NCBI RefSeq assembly: GCF_000520975.1
Contig: NZ_JACB01000006.1
Location: 62,001-126,000 of the forward strand
DNA: 64,000 bases
Direction: 5' to 3'
From: Aquimarina megaterium XH134
GTDB lineage: Bacteria; Bacteroidota; Bacteroidia; Flavobacteriales; Flavobacteriaceae
In this document: one piece after another, positions 16,848-25,979 of the stretch
Numbering within the stretch: the first letter of the stretch is position 1
Layout of the letters: every line of letters starts with the position of its first letter
The notes under the pieces: generated by a model
Told to the model about the DNA's origin: nothing
Seen by the model: only the letters and a program-made list of their open reading frames with translations
Database searches by the model: none
Position numbers and translations under genes: made by a program

Positions 16848-16850
16848 AAA

Positions 16851-17552
16851 ATGCTTATCTCTGCATTCATACTTGGTCTATTAGGTAGTTTTCACTGTGT
16901 GGGAATGTGTGGTCCTATTGCCTTTATGTTGCCAGTAAATAAGTCTAATACTACTCAAAAATTCTTTCAAGTATTTTTATATCATTTTGGGCGATTATTA
17001 TCCTATAGCATCATTGGATTATTCTTCGGAATCATAGGAAAGAGTTTAAATCTTTTCGGGCTACAGCAAAAATTATCTATTGCAGTTGGGGTTTTGATGA
17101 TCATAATTGTAATGATCCCTTATCAAACTTTTTCTAAATATAATTTCTCAAAACCGATCTATAAAATTATCTCCAAAGTCAAAAATGCTCTGGGCGTAGC
17201 CTTAAAAAAGAAAACACCAGATACTTTTCTTTCTATTGGTTTCTTAAATGGTTTTTTGCCCTGTGGTTTGGTGTATATGGCTGTTTTTGGAGCTATTGCC
17301 TCTGGCCATATCCTTAAAGGTAGTTTATACATGACTTTTTTTGGGTTAGGAACCATACCCTTAATGACAATGGCTGTATATGCGGGGAATTTTTTAACCC
17401 GAAAAGCCCGACAACACGTTCAAAAAGTTATTCCGGTGTTTGTAGTCATAATTGGGCTATTATTTATCATACGAGGTCTTGGATTAGGCATACCATATCT
17501 TTCTCCCAAACCTGTAACCGAAATAGTTTCTGCAAATTTTGAGTGCCACTAA
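16851..17552 (+). CDS. TauE/SafE-like membrane protein of the cco cluster
   Basis: A 233-residue protein with six predicted helices in two similar halves. The N-terminal motif FHCVGMCGP and the central motif GFLPCGLVYMA place conserved Cys residues within the membrane, as in the SafE/UreH-like and DsbD-like group. Databases often call this a sulfite exporter, but its constant place after ccoH and the Cys/Met/His motif suggest copper handling for cbb3 assembly. That role is inference. Confidence 0.8.
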   Translation: MLISAFILGLLGSFHCVGMCGPIAFMLPVNKSNTTQKFFQVFLYHFGRLLSYSIIGLFFGIIGKSLNLFGLQQKLSIAVGVLMIIIVMIPYQTFSKYNFSKPIYKIISKVKNALGVALKKKTPDTFLSIGFLNGFLPCGLVYMAVFGAIASGHILKGSLYMTFFGLGTIPLMTMAVYAGNFLTRKARQHVQKVIPVFVVIIGLLFIIRGLGLGIPYLSPKPVTEIVSANFECH

Positions 17553-17663
17553 CTACAGATTTTAGTAGATTATATTTTAATTATAATAGCACATTTAAGA
17601 TCTGTATTTTATAGTACAATGACCTTAACAGAATACCCTTCTCTACTTGCCAAAACACATATT

Positions 17664-17707
17664 GTGACCTTTGTTACCGAAACAAAGAATGAAAAACGTT
17701 AAATTTA
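17664..17707 (+). promoter_or_regulatory. Candidate dyad and -7 box of the sulfite oxidase operon
   Basis: GTGACCTTTGTTAC holds TGA-N6-TTA (17665-17676), one base off the TGA-N6-TCA consensus. TAAATTTA (17700-17707) lies at the standard 35-bp offset and matches five of six fixed -7 positions. It is the weakest dyad of the set; the exact spacing is the main support. Confidence 0.4.
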
Positions 17708-17734
17708 TGAGGTAAAACAATAAGTGTTTGCCAA

Positions 17735-18955
17735 ATGAAAAGACGAAACTTTGTTAAAAAAGCGGTATTAAGTTCTATGGTAACAGTCATAGGGTATGAT
17801 ATTGTTTTCGGGACTATAATGCCCAAGGGGTACAAACCACTGGGATTGCAAGGTTCAGATCCTTACAAAATGTTTAAAATGGATAAAGAAATGGTAATCT
17901 TAAATGATAAACCATGGAACATTGAGGCTAAAGCTCATTTATTGGATGATAAAGTGACTCCTAATAAATATATGTTTATTCGAAACAATGGTCTAATTCC
18001 TAATACTATAAATACCAAAAATTGGACATTAACTATTGATGGAGAATCTGTAGTCCAAAAGAAAGTATATACACTTGCCGAATTAAAATCAAAATTTAAT
18101 CAATATACTTACCAACTAACTTTAGAATGCGGTGGTAACGGTCGTAGTGAATTTGACCCTCCCGCAAAAGGCAATCAATGGACTGTTGGAGCCGTATCTT
18201 GTGCAAAATGGACAGGCATTAGGTTACGAGATCTTCTTGAAGATGCCGGTATAAAGGACAATGCAGTGTATATTGGCTATCATGCTATCGACACTCACTT
18301 AAGTATGGACCCCAATAAAGAACCTATATCCCGAGGAGTTCCAGTAGCAAAAGCTTTTCAAGATGAAACATTATTAGCCTTTAAAATGAACGGAGAAGAT
18401 ATCCCATTGGCTCATGGGTATCCTTTACGTTTAATTGCTGGAGGATGGCCCGCTTCTGTTTCTGGTAAATGGATCAACAGAATAAGTTTACGTAACAAAG
18501 TGCATGATGGTACCAAAATGAAAGGGACTGCATATCGAGTACCTTGTGAACCAATATCACCTGGCAAAAAAGTAAGTGATGAAGATATGTGTATCATAGA
18601 ATCGATGCCTATAAAATCTCTGATTACGTATCCCAAATCAGGAGCAATGATTAATGAAGGAAAAAAATTAAATATCAGAGGGCATGCCTGGGCCGGCGAA
18701 TTGGAAGTCGGTAAAATGGAATATTCGATTGATTTTGGATCAACATGGGAAAAATGTTCAATAGAAAAACCTGTAAATCGACTTGCCTGGCAACATTTTT
18801 ATGCGACTATTGATTTCCCGAAAAAAGGATACTATGAAATCTGGGCACGTGCCACAGACACACAAGGTGTTAGCCAACCCATGATTCTCCCAGGTTGGAA
18901 TCCTAAGGGATACTTAAATAATGCTTGTCATCGTATTGCAGTAAAAATCATATAA
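17735..18955 (+). CDS. Sulfite oxidase family molybdopterin oxidoreductase
   Basis: A 406-residue protein with a twin-arginine signal at the start (KRRNFVKKA). The Mo-cofactor domain contains the conserved Cys132 (LTLECGGNGRSEFDPP), the expected Mo ligand, and YPLRLIAGGWPASVSGKWI. The C-terminal Mo-co dimerisation domain (about 285-400) has GHAWAGE...VEYSID-like strands. The family oxidises sulfite to sulfate in the periplasm (SorA/SoxC), though some members have other substrates. The next gene, with no gap, encodes a monoheme cytochrome like SorB, supporting sulfite dehydrogenation. Confidence 0.85.
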   Translation: MKRRNFVKKAVLSSMVTVIGYDIVFGTIMPKGYKPLGLQGSDPYKMFKMDKEMVILNDKPWNIEAKAHLLDDKVTPNKYMFIRNNGLIPNTINTKNWTLTIDGESVVQKKVYTLAELKSKFNQYTYQLTLECGGNGRSEFDPPAKGNQWTVGAVSCAKWTGIRLRDLLEDAGIKDNAVYIGYHAIDTHLSMDPNKEPISRGVPVAKAFQDETLLAFKMNGEDIPLAHGYPLRLIAGGWPASVSGKWINRISLRNKVHDGTKMKGTAYRVPCEPISPGKKVSDEDMCIIESMPIKSLITYPKSGAMINEGKKLNIRGHAWAGELEVGKMEYSIDFGSTWEKCSIEKPVNRLAWQHFYATIDFPKKGYYEIWARATDTQGVSQPMILPGWNPKGYLNNACHRIAVKII

Positions 18956-19432
18956 ATGGAGCAACAAAAACAGTTTAAATACTATGTAAAAGCCATTTAT
19001 CGTCTTATGATGATACTATTCATTATGGTTGGTATAATCACTATTGGAGGGATTTATCTTCTTATTGATCCAACGTTATCTGTTTTAAAAAAAAACGAAT
19101 CTAATTCGACATACCTTACAACTGCTGAAGGCAATGAAGATAAAATTGAAAATGGAATTCACCTAAGAACCGGCCTAGTTGAAGCCAAAGGGTTAATGGA
19201 AGTAATAAATAATTGTACTAATTGTCATTCGTCTAAGCTCATTATACAAAACAGGATGACTACAGAACGATGGGTAACAACGATACGGTGGATGCAGAAA
19301 ACTCAAAACTTATGGGATTTAGGAACCAATGAAGAAATCATTATAAACTACCTTGTTACTAATTATCCTCCCAAGAAAAAAGGAAGGCGTGAAATATTAA
19401 CAAATATTGAGTGGTATGATTTACAGGATTAG
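18956..19432 (+). CDS. Membrane-anchored monoheme cytochrome, SorB-like partner
   Basis: A 158-residue protein with one N-terminal helix (about 15-37) and a single heme motif CTNCH at 87-91. The following stretch MTTERWVTTIRWMQKTQNLWDLG resembles small cytochromes coupled to sulfite dehydrogenases and offers Met ligands. It directly abuts the molybdopterin enzyme and probably takes its electrons, perhaps toward cbb3 oxidase upstream. Its 3' end overlaps the rhodanese gene by 17 bases. Confidence 0.8.
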   Translation: MEQQKQFKYYVKAIYRLMMILFIMVGIITIGGIYLLIDPTLSVLKKNESNSTYLTTAEGNEDKIENGIHLRTGLVEAKGLMEVINNCTNCHSSKLIIQNRMTTERWVTTIRWMQKTQNLWDLGTNEEIIINYLVTNYPPKKKGRREILTNIEWYDLQD

Positions 19433-20387
19433 CAGCATCATAATTTTGGGAATACTTTTTTTTTCCTGTACAAAATCTAAGAATAAAGTAAAGGATGTGA
19501 TTTCTAAAGAAACCAAAATAGATACAAAAACGTATTATAGTTCTAAACATCTAATAGAGGCCGAAGAATTAGTATCTCTTTCTAAACAACAACATATAAA
19601 AATAATAGATTTTAGAAAAGCAAAAGACTATGCCAAAAATCATATTAATGGGGCGATAAATATCTGGCGTACAGATATAGAAGATTCTTCATATCCGTAT
19701 AAAGGGATGATGGCTAAAAAAGAAAGAATTGAGCAATTATTTAGTAGATTAGGTATTAAAAATAACGATACCTTAATAGTATATGATGATCGAGGATCTT
19801 GTGATGCTGCTCGCTTTTGGTGGGTACTTAAAAATTATGATTTTAAATCTGTGAAAATATTAAACGGAGGATTAATCTCTTGGAAAAAAGTAGGAGGCTT
19901 GATTAATAATCATACTGTATTAATTACTCCATCAACTTTTACACTTCCTAATAATAATACTTTTGAACTATATATTAGAAAAGAAGAAATCATTAAAGCC
20001 ATAAACTCTAGTAAACAAGTCGTCATTCTAGATACCAGAAATATTGATGAATTTAGCGGTAAAAGACAAAAACAAGGAGCTTTTAAAGCAGGAAGAATTC
20101 CTAAAAGTATACTAATCGATTGGGCAGAAACCATAGATCATCAAGGAACACACAAATTTAAATCTTATGATAATTTAAATATGATTTACAGTAGAATGAG
20201 AGCTTCAAAAACAGATACTATCATCACATATTGTCATAGTGGAGTGCGCTCAGCACATACTGCCTTTATACTAACAGAGCTATTAGGTTACAAAAATGTA
20301 AAAAATTATGATGGTTCCTGGATAGAATGGAGTTATTTTGATGTTCTTCCATTTGAGCAAGATAGTACGACAACAATAAAGAATTAA
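19416..20387 (+). CDS. Two-domain rhodanese (thiosulfate sulfurtransferase-like) lipoprotein
   Basis: About 323 residues. I choose ATG 19416, which gives MIYRISSIIILGILFFSC, a lipoprotein signal, rather than TTG 19407. Two rhodanese domains follow. The N-terminal one has YDDRGSCDAARFWW without the catalytic loop Cys. The C-terminal one has the active-site loop CHSGVRS. This is the usual layout of tandem rhodaneses. It probably moves sulfane sulfur in the periplasm and works with the sulfite oxidase-like enzyme. Confidence 0.85.
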   Translation: MIYRISSIIILGILFFSCTKSKNKVKDVISKETKIDTKTYYSSKHLIEAEELVSLSKQQHIKIIDFRKAKDYAKNHINGAINIWRTDIEDSSYPYKGMMAKKERIEQLFSRLGIKNNDTLIVYDDRGSCDAARFWWVLKNYDFKSVKILNGGLISWKKVGGLINNHTVLITPSTFTLPNNNTFELYIRKEEIIKAINSSKQVVILDTRNIDEFSGKRQKQGAFKAGRIPKSILIDWAETIDHQGTHKFKSYDNLNMIYSRMRASKTDTIITYCHSGVRSAHTAFILTELLGYKNVKNYDGSWIEWSYFDVLPFEQDSTTTIKN

Positions 20388-20389
20388 TT

Positions 20390-21274
20390 ATGGAAAAATA
20401 TATAAACGCATTTACCGACTCTTTTATAGGTAATGTACAATGGACCTGGAGATCAATACTATTTGAGGTTCCCTGGTACATGAATTATTTCTGGGGCCTT
20501 ATTATTATATCACTAGTAGTATGGGGGTTAGAAATTGTTTTTCCGTGGAGAAAAAATCAATCCATTTTTAGAAAAGATTTTTGGCTAGATGGCTTCTATA
20601 TGTTTTTTAATTTTTTCCTTTTTGCCATTGCCATAAGTGGTTTTTATAAGCTACTCGAAGTAGTTTTTATAGACATAGGGATTTCTGCAAAAACATTAAC
20701 CATAATTGATGTTTCTAATCTTTCTACGTGGGTACAACTTCTATTGTTTTTTATTGTACTCGACTTTGTACAATGGTTTACTCATATTCTACTTCATAAG
20801 TATCCTTTTCTATGGAAATTTCATAAAATACATCACTCTGTTAAAGAAATGGGATTTGCAGCCCATCTAAGATATCACTGGATGGAAAACATTTTTTATA
20901 AACCGCTTAAAACTATTGGTGTAATGATCTTAGGTGGTTTTGAACCAGAGCAGGCTTATATTGTACATTTTTTGGCCATTACAATCGGTCATTTTAATCA
21001 TTCGAATATAAAGATTACCTGGGGACCACTTAAATACATCCTCAATAACCCTGTCATGCATTTATATCATCACTCTTATGAATTACCAAAAGGCTCTTAT
21101 GGTGTAAATTTTGGGATTAGTTTAAGCCTTTGGGATTATATCTTTAAGACCAATTATATTCCCGAAGATAGCGGCACAATAGCATTAGGATTTCCCGGGG
21201 ATGAAAAAATCCCAAAAAATTTCATTGGTCAAATCATCTATGGTTTTAGAGCATCAAAACAGAAAAAAGAATAG
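20390..21274 (+). CDS. Sterol desaturase / fatty acid hydroxylase family membrane protein
   Basis: A 294-residue protein with several helices and the di-iron histidine boxes HILLHKYPFLWKFHKIHH, HFNHSN and HLYHHS. The family inserts hydroxyl groups or double bonds into lipids using O2. It is the last gene of the sulfite oxidase operon, 2 bases after the rhodanese. A link to sulfur or respiratory metabolism is not obvious; a role in membrane lipid modification is more likely. Confidence 0.85.
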   Translation: MEKYINAFTDSFIGNVQWTWRSILFEVPWYMNYFWGLIIISLVVWGLEIVFPWRKNQSIFRKDFWLDGFYMFFNFFLFAIAISGFYKLLEVVFIDIGISAKTLTIIDVSNLSTWVQLLLFFIVLDFVQWFTHILLHKYPFLWKFHKIHHSVKEMGFAAHLRYHWMENIFYKPLKTIGVMILGGFEPEQAYIVHFLAITIGHFNHSNIKITWGPLKYILNNPVMHLYHHSYELPKGSYGVNFGISLSLWDYIFKTNYIPEDSGTIALGFPGDEKIPKNFIGQIIYGFRASKQKKE

Positions 21275-21295
21275 TTTTTCAAGTTCTTAAGATAA

Positions 21296-22660
21296 TTAAA
21301 CGGTCATCGAAAACAACATAGTCTCTGGTATTTTGCGTTGTAATCTAAGGTCAAAAGCCATGCAAATATTACGAACAAAAGGTCTGCCTTTTTCTGTAAC
21401 ACTTATATGAGAATCATTAATTGTTAATAATTGATCTGCTTCTAATTCTTTTAAGTTCCGTAAAACCTCTGGTAGTTCTTTAAAATACATATGATCATCC
21501 TCCCATTTGGTATAAAAATGACACATCAAATTAAGAATATGTTTGCGTATGATCTGATCTTCTATGGTTAAAATATGTCCTCGATAGACAGGAATAATAC
21601 CTTCTCTTACCAAATGTTGATATTCTTCTACTCCTTTTACATTTTGGGCAAAACCATACCAACTATCACTAATTGCAGATACTCCTAAACCAATCATTGC
21701 ATGTGTTTTGGAAGCAGTATACCCCATAAAATTGCGATGTAGAGTTTGATTTTTCATAGATTGATATAGCGAATCATTTTTTAAGGCAAAATGATCCATT
21801 CCGATTTCTACATAACCTACTTCTGATAGTAACTTTTTCCCTACCTCATATTGTTTTCGTTTTTGCTCTCCTGTTGGGAGGTCTGATTCGTTAAAACCAC
21901 GTTGCCCATTACCTTTCTGCCATGGCACATGTGCATAACTGTAGAATGCCAACCGATCGGGCAGTAGCTCTTTTGTCTTTAGGATAGTATGAACAACTGC
22001 TTCCTGAGTTTGAAAAGGCAGCCCAAAAATGATATCATGTCCTACCGAAGTAAAACCAATTTCTCTCGCAGTCTCTGTCACATATTTTACATTCTCAAAA
22101 GGTTGAATTCTATGAATTGCTCTCTGTACCGTTTCATTATAATCCTGAACTCCAAAACTTACTCTTCTAAAACCAACATCATACAGCGCTTGCAAATGTT
22201 CTCGAGTTGTATTATTGGGATGCCCTTCAAAACTTAATTCACAATCTTTTGCTTGTTCTACTCCCGAGAAAATACCATTAATTAAATATTGTAAATTATC
22301 TGGTGAAAAAAATGTAGGTGTGCCTCCTCCCAGGTGTAATTCTTTTATTCTAGGTTTAGTCTCAAAAATCTTAAGGTACAATTGCCACTCTTTTAAGATT
22401 GTATTTATATAAGGTTCTTCTACATCATGCCGTTTTGTAATACGTTTATTGCATCCGCAAAATGTGCACATACTTTCACAAAATGGCAGGTGGATATATA
22501 AACTAATCCCTTCTTCTTCATTACTTTCTACAAATGATCGTTGTATAGATGTTGTCCATTTTTTTAATGAAAAAGTATCTATATCCCAATAAGGAACAGT
22601 AGGGTAACTTGTATATCGAGGTCCCGGAATATTATATTTATGAATTAAATTTGCACACAT
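21296..22660 (-). CDS. hemN: Oxygen-independent coproporphyrinogen III oxidase HemN
   Basis: A 454-residue radical-SAM enzyme converting coproporphyrinogen III to protoporphyrinogen IX without O2. The cluster motif CESMCTFCGC (Cys61, Cys65, Cys68, plus Cys70 typical of true HemN) is followed by KRITKRHDVEEPY and LHLGGGTPTF. The length and the extra Cys favour HemN over HemW-like proteins. It would supply heme for the cytochromes when oxygen is low. I do not see the dyad/-7 arrangement before it. Confidence 0.93.
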   Translation of the reverse strand: MCANLIHKYNIPGPRYTSYPTVPYWDIDTFSLKKWTTSIQRSFVESNEEEGISLYIHLPFCESMCTFCGCNKRITKRHDVEEPYINTILKEWQLYLKIFETKPRIKELHLGGGTPTFFSPDNLQYLINGIFSGVEQAKDCELSFEGHPNNTTREHLQALYDVGFRRVSFGVQDYNETVQRAIHRIQPFENVKYVTETAREIGFTSVGHDIIFGLPFQTQEAVVHTILKTKELLPDRLAFYSYAHVPWQKGNGQRGFNESDLPTGEQKRKQYEVGKKLLSEVGYVEIGMDHFALKNDSLYQSMKNQTLHRNFMGYTASKTHAMIGLGVSAISDSWYGFAQNVKGVEEYQHLVREGIIPVYRGHILTIEDQIIRKHILNLMCHFYTKWEDDHMYFKELPEVLRNLKELEADQLLTINDSHISVTEKGRPFVRNICMAFDLRLQRKIPETMLFSMTV

Positions 22661-22757
22661 TTTTTTTGTTTTTTGAACTATTCTTAGTTGTCAAGATGGT
22701 CAGCTTCAACTTAATTGGTTATATAAACCGACTATTTCTTCTTTCTTCATTTATAAG

Positions 22758-23594
22758 TCACTCATGCAATACCAAAAAAGGAATAGTAATGTGATAACTT
22801 ATTTTTTCGACTGTAGGGTGAAATAAAATACGCTGGAAGAAATTGAGGTTTTTGGCAATCATAGTAATCATATCGATGTCTCTGCTTTCAACAAAACATT
22901 GTATAGCTTCTTCGATATTGGGGTTAGACAGGAAGTGAAAGCTATGCTCTATTTCATCAATAGAATCATCTAGAAAGTCTTTATTTTTTCTTTGACGATC
23001 GGTTAATTCTTGTTCTTTTTTGGCAACATGCAAAACCCGTAAAGCGGCTTCATTTAGCGTAAGAGTATCCATAATCGTATTTAACACTCTACTTTTGTAT
23101 AACATATTATAATCTGTGGGAAATGCAATTTCTTTAGGTTTGGTATACTTGGCTTTTTCGGGTATTACCAAGACAGGGCACTTTACTTTTGTGATTACAT
23201 CTCCTGTATTACTACCAATGGTTTTTTCTTTAATCCCCGAGGCTCCTTTGGTTCCCATTACAATAAAATCAATATTCTTTTCCTTGACCTGTTTTCTAAT
23301 TGCATCTACAAAAAAGATATATTCATTAATTGTGAAAAAGCTATGTTTTGTATTTAAAGGTAGTTTCTCTATTCTCTTAAGCAATAATTGCATTTGCTCT
23401 GTATCACTTTGGGTACTTTTTTCTAAGACTGTTTTTTTTGAACCATACAAAGAATCTCCTCCTATCATTTCTTCAAAAGGAGAGACATGTAACAAATAAA
23501 AATTACATTTCACCCTTTTAAAAAATGATAATGCGTATGTAATCGCATTCCACGAATTTTCAGAAAAATCTGTAGGGATCAGGATGTTCTTCAT
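22758..23594 (-). CDS. Universal stress protein, two UspA domains
   Basis: A 278-residue cytoplasmic protein with two UspA-like halves. The first starts MKNILIPTDFSENSWNA and has the nucleotide-binding motif GTKGASGIKEKTIGSNTGDV (G-2x-G-9x-G type). The second is degenerate. Such tandem Usps are commonly induced by low oxygen or stationary phase. Its promoter carries the dyad/-7 pair at the same spacing as the cbb3 operon. Confidence 0.88.
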   Translation of the reverse strand: MKNILIPTDFSENSWNAITYALSFFKRVKCNFYLLHVSPFEEMIGGDSLYGSKKTVLEKSTQSDTEQMQLLLKRIEKLPLNTKHSFFTINEYIFFVDAIRKQVKEKNIDFIVMGTKGASGIKEKTIGSNTGDVITKVKCPVLVIPEKAKYTKPKEIAFPTDYNMLYKSRVLNTIMDTLTLNEAALRVLHVAKKEQELTDRQRKNKDFLDDSIDEIEHSFHFLSNPNIEEAIQCFVESRDIDMITMIAKNLNFFQRILFHPTVEKISYHITIPFLVLHE

Positions 23595-23615
23595 TTTTAA
23601 TACTTTCTAATACAA

Positions 23616-23659
23616 CAAATGTATTAGGATGTACTCATGAAAAATATGACAAAAATCAG
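23616..23659 (-). promoter_or_regulatory. Promoter of the universal stress gene with Crp/Fnr-type dyad
   Basis: On the minus strand CTGATTTTTGTCAT includes TGA-N6-TCA (23658-23647), followed at a 35-bp offset by a perfect -7 box TACATTTG (23623-23616). The start codon is about 20 bases further on. Confidence 0.65.
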
Positions 23660-23678
23660 TTTGGGTGCTTTTGTATTT

Positions 23679-24743
23679 TTATTCTACTAACTGAAGGCCA
23701 GGTAAATCCAAAATTTTTATGTTACGTCCTTCAATTTCAATCAATCCATCTTTTTTAAAACTGGACAGTGTGCGTATCAAACTTTCTGTCGCAATCCCAG
23801 CAACACTAGCCAAATCATTTCTGGATATTTTTATACTATCTTCAGGTTTTTTATTCAATACATCGGCAAATTGAAGTATCGTTTGAGCTGTTTTTTTACG
23901 TACCGAACTATAGGCCATTTGTAATAATTGTTCTTTGATATCAGAAAGATTATCGGTAAGTAACTCCATTAATTCAAGAGAAATATTTTTACTCTTTTCT
24001 AATATCTCTTTTAGGTTATTTTTTGATATTCCTGCTAATTCTGAATCTTCGACTGCTGTTGCCGATTCTAGATATGGAGTATTATCTATAAACGAAGTGA
24101 ACCCCAGAAAATCATCGGTTTTGTATAAAGTAGTGATTAATTCTTTACCATTCTCATCCATTTTATGGCTTTTAACAACTCCTTTTAAAATCAAATATAT
24201 GTTATTAGAATGTTCTCCTTCTTCATAGATTACTTCTCCTTTTTTAAATTCAGAAATCTCACCATGATCATCAAAAAAATTCTTAAGCTCGTGTAAATTT
24301 CTAAGTCCGCTATCTTCAGAAGTATTTGTTGCTGATGTAGAAAATTCTTGGTCTTTAACAATTTTAGAGAGTAATGCTGCTTTTGCAAGACGACTTTCGA
24401 TTGCACTCAATAGTTCTTCTTCTTCAAAAGGTTTGGTTAGATAATCATCTGCTCCCAGATCCATTCCTTTTCGAATCTCTTTATGTTCTGTTTTTGCAGA
24501 CAAAAATATAAAAGGAATATGATTGGTTGCTATATCATAGGATAGTGCCTCAAGTACTCCATATCCATCAACTTCTGGCATCATGATATCACAAACAATG
24601 ATGTCTGGCTTTTCTTCTTTTGCTTTGGTAATACCTACTTTTCCATTAGGAGATGTGATTACTTTATAATCCGAAAGCTCCAACAGTTCTGCGGTATTTT
24701 CTCTAAGTGCCGTATCATCTTCGATTAAAAGAATAGTTTTCAT
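23679..24743 (-). CDS. Response regulator fused to a Crp/Fnr-type DNA-binding module
   Basis: A 354-residue protein with three parts. Residues 1-122 are a receiver domain with phospho-acceptor Asp52 (IIVCDIMMPEVDG), the conserved Ser/Thr in FLSAK and Lys in KPFEE. Residues about 150-270 are a cyclic-nucleotide-binding-like barrel (FKKGEVIYEEGEHSNNIYLILKG). Residues about 285-350 are a Crp-type helix-turn-helix (ISRNDLASVAGIATESLIRTLSSFKKDGLI). No N-terminal Cys cluster of Fnr type is present. In rhizobia these tasks are split between FixJ and FixK. It overlaps its kinase gene by 4 bases. Confidence 0.9.
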   Translation of the reverse strand: MKTILLIEDDTALRENTAELLELSDYKVITSPNGKVGITKAKEEKPDIIVCDIMMPEVDGYGVLEALSYDIATNHIPFIFLSAKTEHKEIRKGMDLGADDYLTKPFEEEELLSAIESRLAKAALLSKIVKDQEFSTSATNTSEDSGLRNLHELKNFFDDHGEISEFKKGEVIYEEGEHSNNIYLILKGVVKSHKMDENGKELITTLYKTDDFLGFTSFIDNTPYLESATAVEDSELAGISKNNLKEILEKSKNISLELMELLTDNLSDIKEQLLQMAYSSVRKKTAQTILQFADVLNKKPEDSIKISRNDLASVAGIATESLIRTLSSFKKDGLIEIEGRNIKILDLPGLQLVE

Positions 24744-25975
24744 GATTCGTGGATATTGGTTGTAGGTATGGTAACAATGAATGTAGACCCTTGGTTTTCC
24801 TTACTTGTAAAAGTAATACTACCTCCCAGGTTTTCCAAATGACTTTTCACAATATTTAACCCAATACCTGTTCCTTGATCTAATAAGGCATTTTCTGCCC
24901 TAAAATATCGTTTAAAAATAAAGTCCTGTTCTTTTTTAGGAATACCAATCCCTTGATCAATAATCTTAAATGTAAGGATATCATCCTCGAAACATACCTG
25001 CAAATCAATTACAGTGTGTTCTCCAGAATATTTGATAGCATTATTAATTAAATTTGTAAGCACGAGTTCTAAAATCTTTTCATCAAACTCTATAACATAA
25101 TCATCAATATCCTTAGGGTAATTTATTCTCTGTCCATCTTTAAGTAGCATATTAGCATCATAAACCACTTCATTGACCACTTTACTAAGTGGAAACTGGC
25201 TATACTTATAAGTTACTTTTCCTGTTTCGAGACGTTCGATAGATAAAAAATCATTAAGGATATTATCCAGGTATTTCACTTTATTTTTTATGGTATCGAG
25301 ATGTTTTTCTCTTTTTTCTTGTTGCTCTGTTTTAGTATATTTTCCGGTAAGTGTGGCCGAAGTAAGAATACCACTTAGCGGTGTTTTAAACTCATGCGAA
25401 ACAAGTGAAAGAAATTTTGTTTTTAACTCACTTAAATCTCTTTCCTTTTTTAAAGATTCTTTAGTTTGAGCTTCGGCTTCCATACGAAGTTTTACTTCTT
25501 CTTTTAATTCTTGTATGGTATGATGCAGTTCTTCTGTACGTTCTTCTATTTTTTGCTCTAGCTTAACATTTAAATCTTGTATTTGCTGTTCTTGTTGTTT
25601 TCGAAGTGTAATATCGATAACAAGAGCCATTACATAATTATTACCATAAATTGCAAATGGGTTTAAGCCTGCTTCTACAGGAAATACCGAACCGTCTTTT
25701 CGTATCCCAAAAAGATCTCGTCCTGCACCCATATTACGTTTTTCACTATGTTCTACAAAGCCTTCAAAATGCTTTTTATGACCGTGATGGTATTTTTTTG
25801 GTATCAGTGTATTAAGGTGTTTTCCTATCAACTCATCGGTCTCATAACCAAAAATAGTATTAGCAGATCCGTTAGTTGCCACTATTGTTTGTTTCTCATT
25901 CACCACAATGATACCTTCTGAAATGGCCTCAGAAAGTAATTTGAAAATGTTATTGTCTTTTTCGAAAACTTTCAT
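24740..25975 (-). CDS. PAS-domain histidine kinase, FixL-like sensor candidate
   Basis: A 411-residue soluble kinase without membrane helices. A PAS domain (about 10-125) leads through a coiled coil (130-185) to a HisKA domain with His194 (SLVSHEFKTPLSG) and an ATPase domain with NLINNAIKYS, DQGIGIP and GTGIGLNIV. In the PAS domain His66 and Arg86 are 20 residues apart, matching heme-binding His200 and oxygen-binding Arg220 of Bradyrhizobium FixL. Many non-heme PAS domains share this pattern, so heme binding is a hypothesis. Its partner is the receiver-Crp protein encoded next. Confidence 0.85.
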   Translation of the reverse strand: MKVFEKDNNIFKLLSEAISEGIIVVNEKQTIVATNGSANTIFGYETDELIGKHLNTLIPKKYHHGHKKHFEGFVEHSEKRNMGAGRDLFGIRKDGSVFPVEAGLNPFAIYGNNYVMALVIDITLRKQQEQQIQDLNVKLEQKIEERTEELHHTIQELKEEVKLRMEAEAQTKESLKKERDLSELKTKFLSLVSHEFKTPLSGILTSATLTGKYTKTEQQEKREKHLDTIKNKVKYLDNILNDFLSIERLETGKVTYKYSQFPLSKVVNEVVYDANMLLKDGQRINYPKDIDDYVIEFDEKILELVLTNLINNAIKYSGEHTVIDLQVCFEDDILTFKIIDQGIGIPKKEQDFIFKRYFRAENALLDQGTGIGLNIVKSHLENLGGSITFTSKENQGSTFIVTIPTTNIHES

Positions 25976-25979
25976 GCTT

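Noticed and set aside
22661..22757. Crp/Fnr-type dyad before hemN
   Set aside because: A TGA-N6-TGA string is present but there is no -7 box at the 35-bp offset.
23116..23499. 127-codon frame on the plus strand
   Set aside because: It lies fully opposite the universal stress gene, without start context or homology.
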